Assembly: GCA_020736575.1 (NCBI GenBank)
Contig: JAGPYM010000106.1
Span: forward strand, 1-44,742
DNA: 44,742 bases
Reading direction: 5' to 3'
From: Thelonectria olida
Taxonomy: Eukaryota; Ascomycota; Sordariomycetes; Hypocreales; Nectriaceae
The translations under genes and the position numbers were made by a program. Under the pieces are notes generated by a model. That model searched no databases. It was not told where the DNA came from and worked only from the letters and a program-made list of their open reading frames with translations. Positions within the stretch are counted from its first letter, which is position 1; each line of letters begins with the position of its first letter. Below are positions 23,671 to 36,713 of this stretch, piece after piece.

Positions 23671-25724
23671 TCAGATAATGTCAATCGTATACTTCCCACC
23701 CATCTCAAGTTCAAGATAATCATCGGGGTTTAATGTGTCAAGACGACCCTTGAATGCGTCCTCGAGCTCGGAACCGGCGTACTCGCTTTTAAATGGAGTG
23801 AGGAATGACCCGAGCCGAGCATATGTCCCACGCTCAGCTGTCCTCCGGAGGACGACTCCGCGCTCTATAGGTCCGTCCACGCTCTGCTCCGTGGAAATGT
23901 GAAGCAAGAAGAACTCATCCGCCACTATCTTTCGAGCCGTATCCCAGTCAATTATTATGGCTCTTCCTTCCTGGAATTCGAAATCGTGAAATTCTTGGAA
24001 GCCGGTGTGTTGTCCGACTTGTACCCAAGGTACGCCGCCTTGGAAGTGCCGGCGGAACTTGCAGACCGAACCACGAAGACGGAGTTGACAAGAGTCTGTG
24101 CCGTCAAAGACATTTGGTGATAGTCTTGAAATCTGGACATATAAGACCTCGGTAGTGGCCTGCAGGGAGAAGAGCTCAACAGTCCGTATTGGTGCCATGA
24201 TAGACGCCCAGGACCACGAAGGCGCGTGGTTCATCTCACGATCGACACTGGTCGGTTCAGGTCCACTCCTTCCATTGAGCGAGCCCTGACTCCAAAGCAT
24301 CGATTGCGGTAGATCATCCTTCCACATGCCAGCCAGATAGTCTGACGGGTTTAAGCGCATCGCCGAGCAAAACCGCTCAGCTACGGCCGATATGGCAAGC
24401 AGACGGTCGTCGACAAAGCTGAGGGAGGTAACAGAGTATTCCTCTATAAGTTCGTACCATCGCGATTTGATCTGCTGTATATCAGACGACGCCGAGTTTA
24501 TGCCAACACTCTTGTCGAATTGTTTTGGTGGCCGACCGGGAACGCCGTGCGGCAAAACCTCTGATGCCTCAAGAGAATGGCATTCCCAAAACACCTGGTC
24601 CATAGTGAAGTGCACGATGCGTGGTGCAAGCGTCCGTTCTTGGAAAACCCAGCCACGCTTATTCAACGGCCCCTCCGATGGATGAAGAAACCATTTCTCG
24701 GGGAATGCTTGGAGGTGCACATTCTCTTGGGTTTCCGGTATTCTAATGACTACTCTGCATGGGTTCATGCAGAGGGCTTTTCGATCGAAGACCAAGCCTT
24801 CGTGGATACGTCCCTCTGTGGCCGAAATGTTTAGCATGGAGTTGAAGTAGATCTCATCCATGTGCATGATCTCGACTGTCTTCTCAGGTCCGTCATCCTG
24901 CATTATGCATAGAGCATCGTTTAAGAGATGAGGAGATATATCCTCAGTAAGAAGGAACGACGTCTTCTTGGTAAGTAAGATACTTGGAAGACTCCCCCAT
25001 CTATGGCTGAGGGTGAGGTACGGGGTCTTTGGAGGCAGAGAACACGTCGAGACGATACAGACGTGGAAATTTTCAAGGCTCAGCAGGTTGAACTTCTCCG
25101 GCCCTATCTCTTCCATTGGTCGAACCTGGACCATTCCAGTTGGCATGACGTCTATCAACCTCAGTGGAAGTCTACCTGCTGCTTTTAACTTGGTGCAGCG
25201 GCCATGAGATAAAGTGCAGCTCTTCAGCCAGGATCGGATGCTGTTTAACGTTTCTAGCGACCACGTCTTAGGAGAATCGAGGACTCGGACATGGCCGTGT
25301 GCAGCTGGAACCCTTGATTAGTCCTTCGTTGCCCGCATCCCGAGCTGGCGACTTTTTGTCACGTTTTCTCACCGTGTTGTATCCGTAGCGAACCCTGGTA
25401 GTGCGTCTGGCGGTCTACTGCCTCCCTTTCGAATCCAAGAAGCCCAACTGTGGCGGCATGGGGCTCATGCCGAGCTCTGGAGATTGCCAGCGCCAGCGCT
25501 TCCCCAGAATTGAACGATTCCAGAAGCCGAGGAATTTGTACATGCAGGAGAGTGCACATATAACATTTCGAGGAGAACACGTTGGCTGCTAATCGCGATT
25601 GATGTTTGGTAAGAAACAGTGTCACTGAGGACGCTTCCAAGGATTTAGAGGAGATAAGGGATGCCGCATCTTGCAAGATGCTGATGCAATCGTCGCATGT
25701 TGTGTGGATTTGCTGTTGCGCCAT
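23671..25724 (-). CDS. HET-domain protein with a shortened HET core
   Basis: Two-exon model: ATG at 25724 to 25373, a 68-nt intron 25305-25372 (GTGAGA…CTAATC…CAG), then 25304 to the stop at 23671; 661 residues, open throughout. The N-terminus has CDDCISIL and CYMCTLLHV, the cysteine-pair region common in HET proteins. SWLKSC and PLRLIDV lead into the HET domain, which opens with YLTLSHRWG and closes with ALCIMQDD and DEIYFNSMLNISATEG. The segment normally between these (LPxTFxDAi…YLWID, roughly 25-30 residues) is missing in frame. A later RGWVFQERTLAPRIVHF and a typical HET C-terminal region are present. HET proteins mediate heterokaryon incompatibility and programmed cell death in the cytoplasm. 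The in-frame loss suggests an inactive or altered allele; the rest looks well preserved. Confidence 0.8.
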
Positions 25725-25859
25725 GCGTGTGTGGGTAAGATGAGAAGGCTGGTACTGTTGAACCGAATATGGGTTGAATTGTGTTATATTGGTGCTAATG
25801 CAAGATCTAAAGTGACTGTTGCCCCTCTTTTGGCTGATGCCTTGCGCTATTCCCATTTG

Positions 25860-26280
25860 AGACTTATAATATTAAATAATATTACTTTTACTTATTCTAA
25901 GGTTCATTTAGTAAGAATGCCTTATAGATTCCTATATTACTATTTATATATATATAATAGCTCTAGTTTAATATACCTTTTTAAAGTGGAAAGCTTTAAT
26001 ACTCTAATTATTTTAAATTTATTTAAAAATGCATTTTATATTATAAAAATTATCTTTTTTATTATAAATCTCCTTTTATAATTTATTTACTATTTTTAAA
26101 TTATATTATTTATATTATATTTATAATTATTATTTATTTATATTAAGTAATAAGTAATTAGTTATATTTTTAAATATAATTTACTATTAAAATATATAAT
26201 AATAAATAGCGCCTTATAATAAGGTTTCTTTTTCTTTTTCTCTTTTTTAATATTATATCTTTAATTAGTATATTACTAAT
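25860..26280. repeat. AT-rich RIP-like sequence
   Basis: Abrupt change to A/T-only sequence directly upstream of the HET gene, with no reading frame of note. It is the left flank of the terminal-inverted-repeat element at 26281. Confidence 0.6.
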
Positions 26281-26347
26281 ACGGTTCGGGCCCCTGTGGG
26301 GCTCAAGCTGCAGCTTAGCTTCTAACCGCCCCGTATTGCGCGGGCCT

Positions 26348-26352
26348 TGTGC
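26348..26352. repeat. target-site duplication of the copia element, left
   Basis: TGTGC before the 5' LTR, repeated at 33142-33146 directly after the 3' LTR. Five bases is the usual size for Ty1/copia. Confidence 0.65.
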
Positions 26353-26583
26353 TATTAAACCAGACGGACCATACACACACAAGAGGTGGTATAGGAGTCT
26401 GCACTGCGTTTTAACCAAATGAACCTTAGATGTGGAAAAGCCATATTCATCTAATAAATTATATATTAAATAGGAATAGTATAAAGCATTACTTTAAAAA
26501 AGGGGTTTAAATCTATTAATATTATAAATTAATAAATAAAAAAATTAAATACAATTAGAATCTTAAAAACAATAGGTTAAATA
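26353..26583 (+). repeat. 5' LTR of the copia element (231 bp)
   Basis: Aligns without gaps to 32911-33141, both 231 bp. Shared blocks include CATCTAATAAATTATATATTAAATAGG; differences are mostly transitions of RIP type. It starts TATTAAACC and ends TTAAATA (TTAAACA in the other copy). Confidence 0.85.
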
Positions 26584-29500
26584 ATTAAAAGTCTTAAAAT
26601 TGCACTTCTTTAAGGTAATTAAAACTATAAAAACAAGCCCTAAATTAATAAATTAACCCTTAATATTAATACCCTATATATAATAAGATGTTTTTAAGTG
26701 CAAATACTAAGACCTACCTCCTAAATAGACCTAACGATTAGGATGCTTTTAAATAGGCTTATCTTATAAAGATTACTACTAAAAGAGTCTTTAAGCTAGG
26801 CCGATTTAATAATATATCTCAATTTAATACTTTTCGCTTAAAAGAGCTAAAAAGACCCCAAATTAGCAACTACTTTAAGAGGGAGATACTTAAAAGTAGA
26901 ATACTAATTATAAAGTTTATTTATAATAAACGATTTATATTTTTATTTACCTACCTACTTCTAAAAGACTAAAAGGCTTATAAGGTAGAAATAACTATTT
27001 ATTAAACTAATTATAATTAATTTAATAAGTAGGCAGATAGTATTTAAAATATACTTAACTGGATAGTTAAGAAGATCATTTTATACTATATTAAAATATA
27101 TTTACTTATTATATAAAAGTTAATAAAATATAATAATATTTCAACCTTTTATATTAACCTTAAAACTGCATATAGAATTAATAATAATTTAAAAAAGAAA
27201 TAAGCCTGGAAATACTATTTTAAAATATTAAATATAATAATAAAAAGTAAGACTAACTGGAAAGACTAGATTACTATATAAAAAATAGCTATCTAAGTTA
27301 TAAAGTAGAGAGGTATAGCTAAAGTATAATATTCTAATAATTAGTATAATAATTTAAAATAAGCCCTAGAGTATAACTTTAAGCTATTTATCTAGATTAA
27401 ATAAAGTAAAAACAAAAAAAAGATAGAGAATAGAACCTACCTTCTAATATCCTTCTTTATAAAATTCTAATAAGAACTTTAAAATATTAAATAGAAAGGC
27501 AATAAGTCTACACCTACTTTTATAATTAAAAGGAGCTTTAGAATAATAGTTTATAACTTATCCTTTAAAAGTAATAAGTAAGAATAATAAATACTTAAGA
27601 ACTTAATAGAAAGCCCTATAAAATATTCTTACTAGTCTTAAGAAAAACAAGTATAATACTAACTCTATAAAAAGTTTTATAAAAACCTAAACTTTATAAT
27701 ATATTAAATAGTATTCCTAAAGAAAGTACTAAAAACATTTCGTCCATCTTAAAAGAAGCTCAACTTATAGGACTAGTGCCTTAAATAGAATAGTAAGGTT
27801 TAAAAATTTTATAAGAAATTATAAAATAAAAGTAGAAACTCTAAAAAGAAGTTAAATTAACTATTTAATTTAAACTTTTATATTTTAAAGAAAGTAGCTA
27901 CTTTTTTAGCTTTAAAGGGCAAATACTTATTATAAAACTTATTAATCCTAGATTTAAAGACTACTATTTATATTTTTAATAAAGTTAAGAGATTTATAAT
28001 TTTAAAAACTGTTTAATATAAAGAAGGTATATTTACTAGTTTAAAATAGCTATTAATTCTTAGATATAGAAATATGGAAATTAAAGTGCAAAATCTATAA
28101 GACGAGCTATAGATTCTCCTTTTAAACTATATTACATACTATTTATAAATAGAAATAAACCTTATATCTTTACACAAGCTATAACAATTTAAGTACTAGT
28201 AGGATTAAAGGAATAACCAGAATATTATTAGATATATTAATAGCTAAACTCTCTACAAATTATAACTAAAATATAACTAGTATATATTAAAATATATTCC
28301 TAAAATAGTTATATAAGCTATATTTCCTATAAGGCACCTATATTACAATTTATAAACTAGGAGAAAGCCTAATAGAGCCCAAGCAAATATTTAGCACTAC
28401 TGCCTAGGATATCTAGGTCTAAAGAGCCTAGAGCATTTAATAAACTATACCTTTAGGGTAAAAATTAAAAGACTAGTAACTATTAAATATAATATTTATA
28501 TATTAGTAAAAATAAAATAATAAAAGTATTATAAATTATAAGAATAAAACTTAAAACCTAATAAATAAATCTTATTAGACTTTTATAACTATTAATAAGG
28601 AATTAATAGCTATTTATTCTATATAATTCTTATAAACTGAGAATTAGGCTTTAGCTGGAATTACTATTTTACTAACTGCTAAAAAGAAAGCCTACTTATA
28701 ATACTAAAACACTTTATATAAATACTTAAAAGAATATATAATATTAAGCTTTATATTATTAAAACGGATAATAAGCTATAAAAGGCCAATTCGATTAGGG
28801 TATAGCTTATATAAAAGGAAATAAAAGTAAATAAATATATATTATATATTTAATAATAGAATAGCTTAAAAGAGCGTTCTAGAGGGATAGTAAAAGAGAA
28901 AGTAAGACTGCTAATCTTTAATAGCAACCTTCCTATAGAATTATAGCTAGAAATGGTTAGAATAGTTATATACCTGCTTAATCGAACTCTAAAGTAAGGT
29001 TTATAATAGAAGACATTATATAAGAGCTTCCTTTCTAGTATTCCACATATATAAGAGAATAATCAACCTTAAATCGGCCATATAAGAATAATTAGATATA
29101 AAGCCTTTACACTTACTAAAGAAGCATAACTAAAAGAGAATTACCTCTTATTAAGAATAACTCTAAAGGCCTAAATTGGGTTTCTAATTAGATATAATTT
29201 CTAGAATATCTTTTAAATATAGAATTTACTAATAAATAAGATTTATATTACTTAAGATATTATATTTAATAAATAAGAATTCTTTAATACTAATAAAATA
29301 TAAATAAGAGAAGCTATTAGCAATTAAACTTTAAAAGAGATCTAAATATATATAAAAGCTCTTTTAAGTACTAATAAGGTCAATTAGGTTATAAACCCTA
29401 TATAAAGCCCTAATAAGCAGGAAATACTAAAAACAAACCTTAAAAAGCAAGTTTAAAATATACAAATAGATAAAATAGAGTTAGAAGAAGACCTATAGGC

Positions 29501-32500
29501 TAATAACTTAAAATACACCTAAGCATACTTTAAACTCCTCCTAATGCCACTAGAAAGTCCTTTCTTAAGCTTTCTTACTAAAATTAGGTTATAAATAAGC
29601 TATTATTAAAATAAAGCAAAAAGATTAGAGATTAATCTACTTATTTTAAACCAAACATTTTATATAGGCATATTAGTAGTATCTATTACAAAAGGGAAAA
29701 ATAAGCTTATCTTAAAAGCAATAAGGAGCCAATATATTAATAGAAGACTTAAGTCTAATTATAAGGTATAAAAGACTTTAATAAACCTTAAATCTATAAG
29801 ACAAGCATACTAAAGGAAGGATCTGCCTTAGGTATTAGGTTCCTTTAGTAAGAAAGTATATTATAGGAAGAATCTACTAAAAGCACCAGGTTCTTATAAT
29901 AGTCTAAAGGGATATAAATTTAAAAAAGAGTTTAAATAAGTATAAAAAGATTATTTAGAGAGTTATAAGCAGATATTATTATAATTAGAAATTACAAGGA
30001 GCGATTTATATATTTACAACTTGCAAATACTAGACTATATATAGATATTTACTTATAAATTTAATAAGTATAGCTATTTATAAAAATATAAAATAAGACT
30101 TATAATATAAGAAAATTAATAGTAAAAGTTAAATACTAATAAGACTTATACTACAACCCTAGCTAGAAAGTTATTTTAAATACTTCTTATAATTATAATA
30201 AGGCTTAATATAGAACTTATTTAATATAATATTATAAATACATTTATTAATATAAAGTTATAAAATAATATATTTATAAAGCTGCCTTCTAGGTTTAAAA
30301 AGAGGTATAATAAAGACTAAGTATTATTTCTCTATAAAGTATTATATAGACTGCAAGTTATACTACTTTTATAGTAAATAGAGCTCGGAACTATACTTTA
30401 AAATTTAAAATAGTAATAAATACCTAGCAAGCCCTATTATTATTAAAAGGATAAAATCCTACTATTCTTTTATATAAATAATATTATTATTACATATAAG
30501 AAGGAGGATAAGTCAGCTATATTAAAACTTATCAAGTTACTATAAGAGAGATATACCTTAACTAGAGAAAATAAATTATAATAGTTTCTTAAAATAGAAA
30601 TTATCTAAAATTATAAGGCGAAATGTATTTAAATTATATAAGTTATATATTTAGAAAAAATATATAAACTCTAAACTATAAATATTAAAAATATATCTCT
30701 AATAACTAAAAAGGAGCTCCTTCCAAATACTAAAACAGCAGATCTACATATAACAAGCTAGTATAAGTAAGAAATTAAATTAATTCTTTATATAGCTATT
30801 ATTAATAGACTAAATATTACTTTTACTATCTTATAACTAGTACAATTTATAAATAATCCTAATAAAGATTATATTAAAGCCCTTAACTAACTACTTAATT
30901 ACTTATATATAATATATTTTTATACTTTACTACTTAAAAGACTTAGAGTTACCTTTATAATTTATAATAATACTTCTTTTATAAATAATTTAATTAATTA
31001 TAAAAGCTTATAAGGGTATATAATAAAACTCTATAATAGTTTGGTCGGTTAGTATGCAAATAAGCAAAATATAATTATAATATTAACTACTAAAGTAGAG
31101 TTACTTATACTCTTATAAGTAGTAAAGGAGGGCCTATTCTAGTAAAAGCTATAATAAAGCCTATATAAGGAGTTATAAAATACTAGTATAAACCTTATTT
31201 CTAATAATTAATAGACAATTAAGCTACTTAAAAATCCTTTACTAAAGCTAAAAATAAAGCTTTAATATATTAATATATATAACTACTAGTTATAAGATTA
31301 TATTTAAAATAGAATAATCACTTTTAACTATAAAAAATTATTAAACCTAATAGCAAATAGACTTATAAAAGTATTATAAGGTTATAAGCTATAAGAGAGT
31401 TATAAGTAATTTAAACTTATTAATCTTAAATATTATATTATAAAGTAATAGAAAGAGAATCTTATTAAAAAATCAATTAAAAAAATTATAAAAAAGCTAT
31501 ATATTTAATATATAAGGCTTATTTTAATATCCTAAAGCTCATTTAAATATTATAAAGCTTATAAGCATATAATTACATTTATATAAAAATATATATTATA
31601 TATATATAGAAAATTATTAATTCTTTAAAGGCCTAAAAACTAAACTATTAAAACTAAACTATATAAATACAAACTATACTATAAAAGGAGGAAATAACCC
31701 TTATTTATAAGAGATAAGGGTCCCTAGATAAGGGAAAGTCTCTAGCCTAAATACTATATAAAATACACTTAGCTGTAATATAGCACTTATTCTTCTCCTA
31801 TTCTAAAATTATTAATAAAACTTAAAATTAAAAAATAAATTATAAATAAAACTTATTATAATCTTAATAAGATCCTCATCCTACTAAATATAATCTAGGA
31901 AAAATAATACTACTAGAAGGGCAGTAGTAGAATTATAAATTTCAAATTAATAAAACGCATTATAAAATTAAAATATAAAACTACTTATATTAATTAGCAT
32001 AAGCTACTAGGGTCATACTAATTATAATAGTATAAGCCTAGCTAGACCTAGTACTTACTAGTACTCTAGCTAGCTAGAGTACTATTAAAGTAGGCCAAGT
32101 ATAAGACTTAGCGCTTTTACATTTTACTATCTAATTAATTAAAATAAATAGTAAAACTTAAAAATAAAATATAATATATATAATAGTAGCAGTAGTAGCA
32201 GTAGTATAAAGCATCTTTTAGCAGTAGGTATATTAATAGCTAGTATATATTAACTTAAGAGGCTTATTATTATTATTAAAATACAATTAGCACCTTATTT
32301 TAATAATCTGCAGTTTAAATTACTTATAAGCACTTAGAAGGGGGCTAAGAGAGAGGAGAAGAACTATTATAAGTATTAGTAATATTAAGCTTTAAAACTA
32401 ACAACCTAAGTGCAAAATGAACATATAATATTATAATAGCAGAAAGAGCAGCAGCAGACTATATAAAAAAGTATTAGTAAAGGCAATTTAAAAGTATTAT

Positions 32501-32900
32501 ATTAAGTTCGTAAAATTGCAATTATATATTAAGAAAATAAATAATATTAAAAAAGAAAGGAAGAAAAAAGAGATTTTAAAAAGAGATAGAATTTATACCT
32601 ACAAGCTGCAAATATTATAATAGTACTAATTTATAAACAAGATGCCTATTATAAATAGCAAATAAATAGTATTATATTATTTAATAATTTATTAATAATA
32701 AATAAATAGCATTTCTTCATTTAATATATATTAATAATAAATAATTAGCATTTACTTATTTAATAACCTTAAATAATAGGGCATAATATAATTAATATAA
32801 GTGCACTATAAGAAAAACCTATAATAAAGAAAATAACTTTATAAGAGCTAAAATTATATTCCAAACAGGCAAATAGTTAAAATATTAGAATCTTCCACTT

Positions 32901-32910
32901 TAGGGGGGTG
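32901..32910 (+). other. polypurine tract of the copia element
   Basis: TAGGGGGGTG directly before the 3' LTR, one of the few G-runs in the region and in the position expected for plus-strand priming. Confidence 0.6.
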
Positions 32911-33141
32911 TATTAAACCAAATAGACTATATATATATAAAAGGTAGTATAAGAGTCCGTACTGCATTTTAATTAAATAAACCTCAAATATAGAAAAGCT
33001 ATATTCATCTAATAAATTATATATTAAATAGGAATAGCATAAGGCATTACCTTAAAAGAGGGGTCTAAGTCTATTAATATTATAGATTAATAAATGAAAA
33101 AATTGAATACAATTAGAATCCTAAAAATAACGGGTTAAACA
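32911..33141 (+). repeat. 3' LTR of the copia element (231 bp)
   Basis: Gap-free partner of 26353-26583, somewhat less mutated (ends GGGTTAAACA). It is followed directly by TGTGC, the right target-site duplication. Confidence 0.85.
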
Positions 33142-33146
33142 TGTGC
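33142..33146. repeat. target-site duplication of the copia element, right
   Basis: TGTGC, matching 26348-26352. Confidence 0.65.
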
Positions 33147-33289
33147 TATTGCAGCAAAAGGGTAAGTTGAGAATAACAGACCGAAGGTCTAATCTCTAAG
33201 CTGCGCTTATAGGGGTCAGGTCCCGGCACCTACCGGGACCACATACCGGGCCCAGCCCGTGACAATTACCTTATAAATTTACCCTTACT

Positions 33290-36200
33290 ATTACTTTTTT
33301 AAGTTTTATTTTAATTTTTTAAATTATTTTTATTAATTATTTTATATTAAATAGATTTTAATTATTTACTTTTTTACTACTATTATTAAAATATTATAAG
33401 TTATTTTATAACTTATAGTTTTATTTTAAAATTTAATTAATTAATATTATATATAATATATTTCCTAACCTCTCTCCTGCCCTTTTTAAGCTTAAGTAAG
33501 TTATTTTAAGGTTTAAATATATAAAATAAAATACTAATTAGCTTATAGTAAGTTTAATACTCCTTTTTAATTATATACTACCTGCTACTATTATATTTAG
33601 GTTAAATAGGTAGCTAATACTACTATTACTATTATAATTATATATATTATATTTTATTTTTAATTTTTATACCTTATTTTAATTTATTTAATAGTAAGGC
33701 TAAAAGGTATTAAGTTTCCTACCTAGCCTATTTTAATAGTACTCTAATAGGCTAGAGTATTAGTAAGTGTTAAGCTAGTTAGGGCTTATTTTATTATAAG
33801 TAGTATAATTTTAATAGCTTATACTAACTAATATATATAATATTTTATTTTATTTTTATAATTTATTTTACTAATTTAATCTTTATAGCCCTATTACTAC
33901 CCTTTTAATAGCTTTATTCTTTTTAAACTATATTTAATAAGATAAAATTATAATTAAAAAGAAGGTAAGTTAGTTTTATAGCTTATTTTAACCTTTTAAG
34001 CTATATTAATATATTTAAAATAGGAGAAAAATAAGTATTATATTATAGTTAAAATTATATTAAAAGGTATTTTTATTAGAATGTTTCTTTTAGCTAGTAA
34101 CTTTTATTTTTTATAAATAAAAGGTATATTTTTAATATAATACTTATTTAGTTTTATATTTTATATTTTAATAGTTTAGCTTTTAAACTATTAGTTACTT
34201 TTAAATTTTTATATAATACTTAATAATTTATATAATACTTAATAATTTATATATTTATTTAATTATAACTTTATAATTATAAGTTTAAAAGTATTAAAAT
34301 AATACTTATTTATTATATTTATAGCTTATTTAAGATTTTTTAATTGTCCTTTTATTTAAGTTTTTATTATATTATTTTAAGATATACTATTAAATATTTA
34401 TAAGTTTAAATTACTTATAACTCTCCTTTTATTCTTAGCCTTATAGTGCTTTTATAAGCCTATTTACTATTAGTTTTAAGTTTTTTAAATAGTTAAAAGA
34501 GATTGTTTTCTTTTTAATATACTATTATAACTAATAGTTATAAATATTAATATATTAGAGTTTTATTTTTAGTTTTAATAGAGGACTTTTTAATAGGCTA
34601 ATAGTTTATTAGTTATTACTAATAAAGTATAAATTAGTATTTTATATTTTATATTATAAGCTTTATAATAGCTTTTATTAAAATAGACCTTTTTTTATAA
34701 CTTATATAAGTTTAAATAGCTTTATTTTTATAATTAAAATTATTATTATATTTTACTTATTTACTTACTATTTAATTAGGCTTTTAAAAAGTATTATTAT
34801 AAATTTTTATAAGCTTTTTTAATTAATTATATTATTTATAAATAAGGTATTATTATAAATTATAAAGGCCTTTTTAAATCCAAACTATAAATTATAAAAA
34901 TAGGTTATATATAAGTAATTAAGAACTTAATTAGCTATTTAAATATACTTTTTATTAGAATTATTTATAAATTGGGCCAGTTAAAAAGTAGTAAAAGCAA
35001 TATTTAGTCTATTAATAATACTTATATAAAGGATTAAGCTAATTACTTTTTTATACTAATTAATAGTTTTTTTATTTACTATTTTTTTATTTAAAAAGAG
35101 TTCCTTTTTAATTATTAGAAACCTATTTTATATTTTTATAATTTATAATTTATATATCTTTTTTAAATATATAATTTATATAATTTAAATGCACTTTATA
35201 TTATAATCTTATATAATCTCTATTTTAAGGAACTATTATAACTTATATCTTTTAATTAATTAATATTTCTTTTTTAAAAACTTAATAGTTTTAAATACAG
35301 CTCTTTTATTCCCTTTTTAAATATAATAATTATATAATTTATATAAAAAAGTATAAAAATTCTATTTTTTTAGTAATAGTATAGCTCTTTTAGTACTAGT
35401 TACTAATTTAAGCTTTAAAATATAATTTTAAACTTAATTTATAATAAAAATAGTATAACTTATAATTTATAAAGTGTTTTATAAAAAAGTAATATTTAGT
35501 ATTTCTTATACCCCCTTTTAAAGCCTAAAGGCAGCCTTATAAATATATTATTATATAGTTTTATATTTATAAATATATTTATAATATTATATTATATTAG
35601 TTTAAAATTAAATTTTACTATAATTGCTAATAGTATTTAAAATAATTTTCTAGTAAGGGTTATAATATAAGTATTTTTAGTATTTAACTTTTATTATTAG
35701 TTTTTATAAATAATAAGTCTTATTTTATACTTTTAAAAGTACTTATACTTATTAAACTTATATTTAAATACTTATACATAGTTTAATATTTATAAGTTAT
35801 AAACTTATAAATTATAACTTATAATTTCTAATTATAATAATATCTATTTATAGCTTTTTAAATAATCTTTTTATACTTATTTATATTTTATTTTAAACTT
35901 ATATTTAATTAGACTATTATAGGAATTTAAAGCTTAAAATAAGTCTTTTTAATAGTATTTTTATTTATTAGGTTTAAGGTTTATTAGAGTTATTTCTACC
36001 TTATATTTAAGCTTTAGTCTTTTATAAATATATTACCTTTTTATTACTTTTAATACTAGTACTTTCTCTTTTTTACTATAAGTACTATTATTATTTTTAT
36101 ATAAAATGTTTAATTTAAAGCTAGTAAGTTATTTACTAATTTACTTATATTAGCTTTAAAATAGCTTATTTATATTTTAATTTAAATAAGAAAACTTAAA

Positions 36201-36713
36201 AATAGGCTTTCTAATAGTATTTAAAAGGGCTTAAAATATACTTAAGTATACTTAAAATTATTAATTAGTAAGTCTTTTTATAGCTTTTATTTAGCTATTA
36301 GTAAGTTTTTAATAGAACTTTTAAAACTTAAATTTAGCATTTTCTATTTATTAGGGTTTTATATTAAGTTTATAACCTAATTAACCTATTTAATATTAAA
36401 AAGAGCTTATAAATACTTTTAAATCTTTTTTAAAGTTTATTTTCTAATAGTTTCTTTTATTTACACCTTATTAGTATTAAAAAACTTTTATTTATTAAAA
36501 ATAATATTTTAAGTAATATAAATCTTATTAGTTAATAGATTCCATACTTAAAAAATAGTTTAAAAATTATATTTAATTAGAAACCTAATTTAAGCCTTTA
36601 AGCTAGTTTTTAATTAAATACAATTGTTTTTTTACTATATAAATATAGTAAGGGCAAACGCTTTATATTTAATTATTTTAATATGGCCGATTTAAGACTA
36701 GTTATTCTCTTAT
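33290..36713 (-). mobile_element. second copia copy, inverted and truncated
   Basis: The reverse complement matches the plus-strand element from about 29050 to about 32400 in order. The right end reads ATAAGAGAATAA then CTTAAATCGGCCATAT, as at 29050-29085. The RNase H region (reverse complement around 34980) matches about 30800-31000, and the block at 33580-33850 matches 31980-32280 inverted. It lacks the 5' portion (5' LTR, gag, most of integrase) and I see no LTR at its left end. It is heavily RIP-mutated with no open frame. It abuts the SINE-like element at 36713 and the small TIR element at 33260. Confidence 0.75.

Larger units (their letters stand above)
26353..33141 (+). mobile_element. 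Ty1/copia LTR retrotransposon, RIP-inactivated
   Basis: 231-bp LTRs flank about 6.3 kb with no open frame. The domain order is still legible through RIP-type changes: an early gag-like region from about 26690; integrase signs (IKTDN near 28750 and a QNGIAER-like block near 28855); reverse transcriptase with the active-site block reading YINN where copia has YVDD (30471-30482), followed by a KKEDKSAI tract and a mutated FLGIE; and RNase H near 30800-31400, ending with a mutated form of the TADGLTK motif (31350-31376). Integrase before reverse transcriptase defines the Ty1/copia order. About 1.5 kb between RNase H and the 3' LTR has no recognised product. Confidence 0.8.
26281..33260. mobile_element. 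small TIR (MITE-like) element split by a copia insertion
   Basis: 26281-26352 and 33147-33260 are GC-rich and lightly mutated, and lie on either side of the LTR element. The left end ACGGTTCGGGCCC and the reverse complement of the right end, ACGGGCTGGGCCC, match at 10 of 13 positions; similarity continues patchily inside (AGCTTAG on both arms). Removing the LTR element and one TGTGC copy leaves about 190 bp with no coding capacity, which fits a MITE. A clear target duplication at its outer edges is not visible, so the exact ends and superfamily stay open. Confidence 0.5.

Noticed and set aside
25671..26418. Reading frames crossing into AT-rich DNA
   Set aside because: They run through RIP-like sequence or through the small TIR element and have low-complexity translations.
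32909..33141. LTR starting with TG at 32909 (233 bp)
   Set aside because: The left LTR has GC instead of TG at that place and the TGTGC duplication abuts position 26353, so the gap-free 231-bp boundary is the simpler reading; a TG start cannot be fully excluded.
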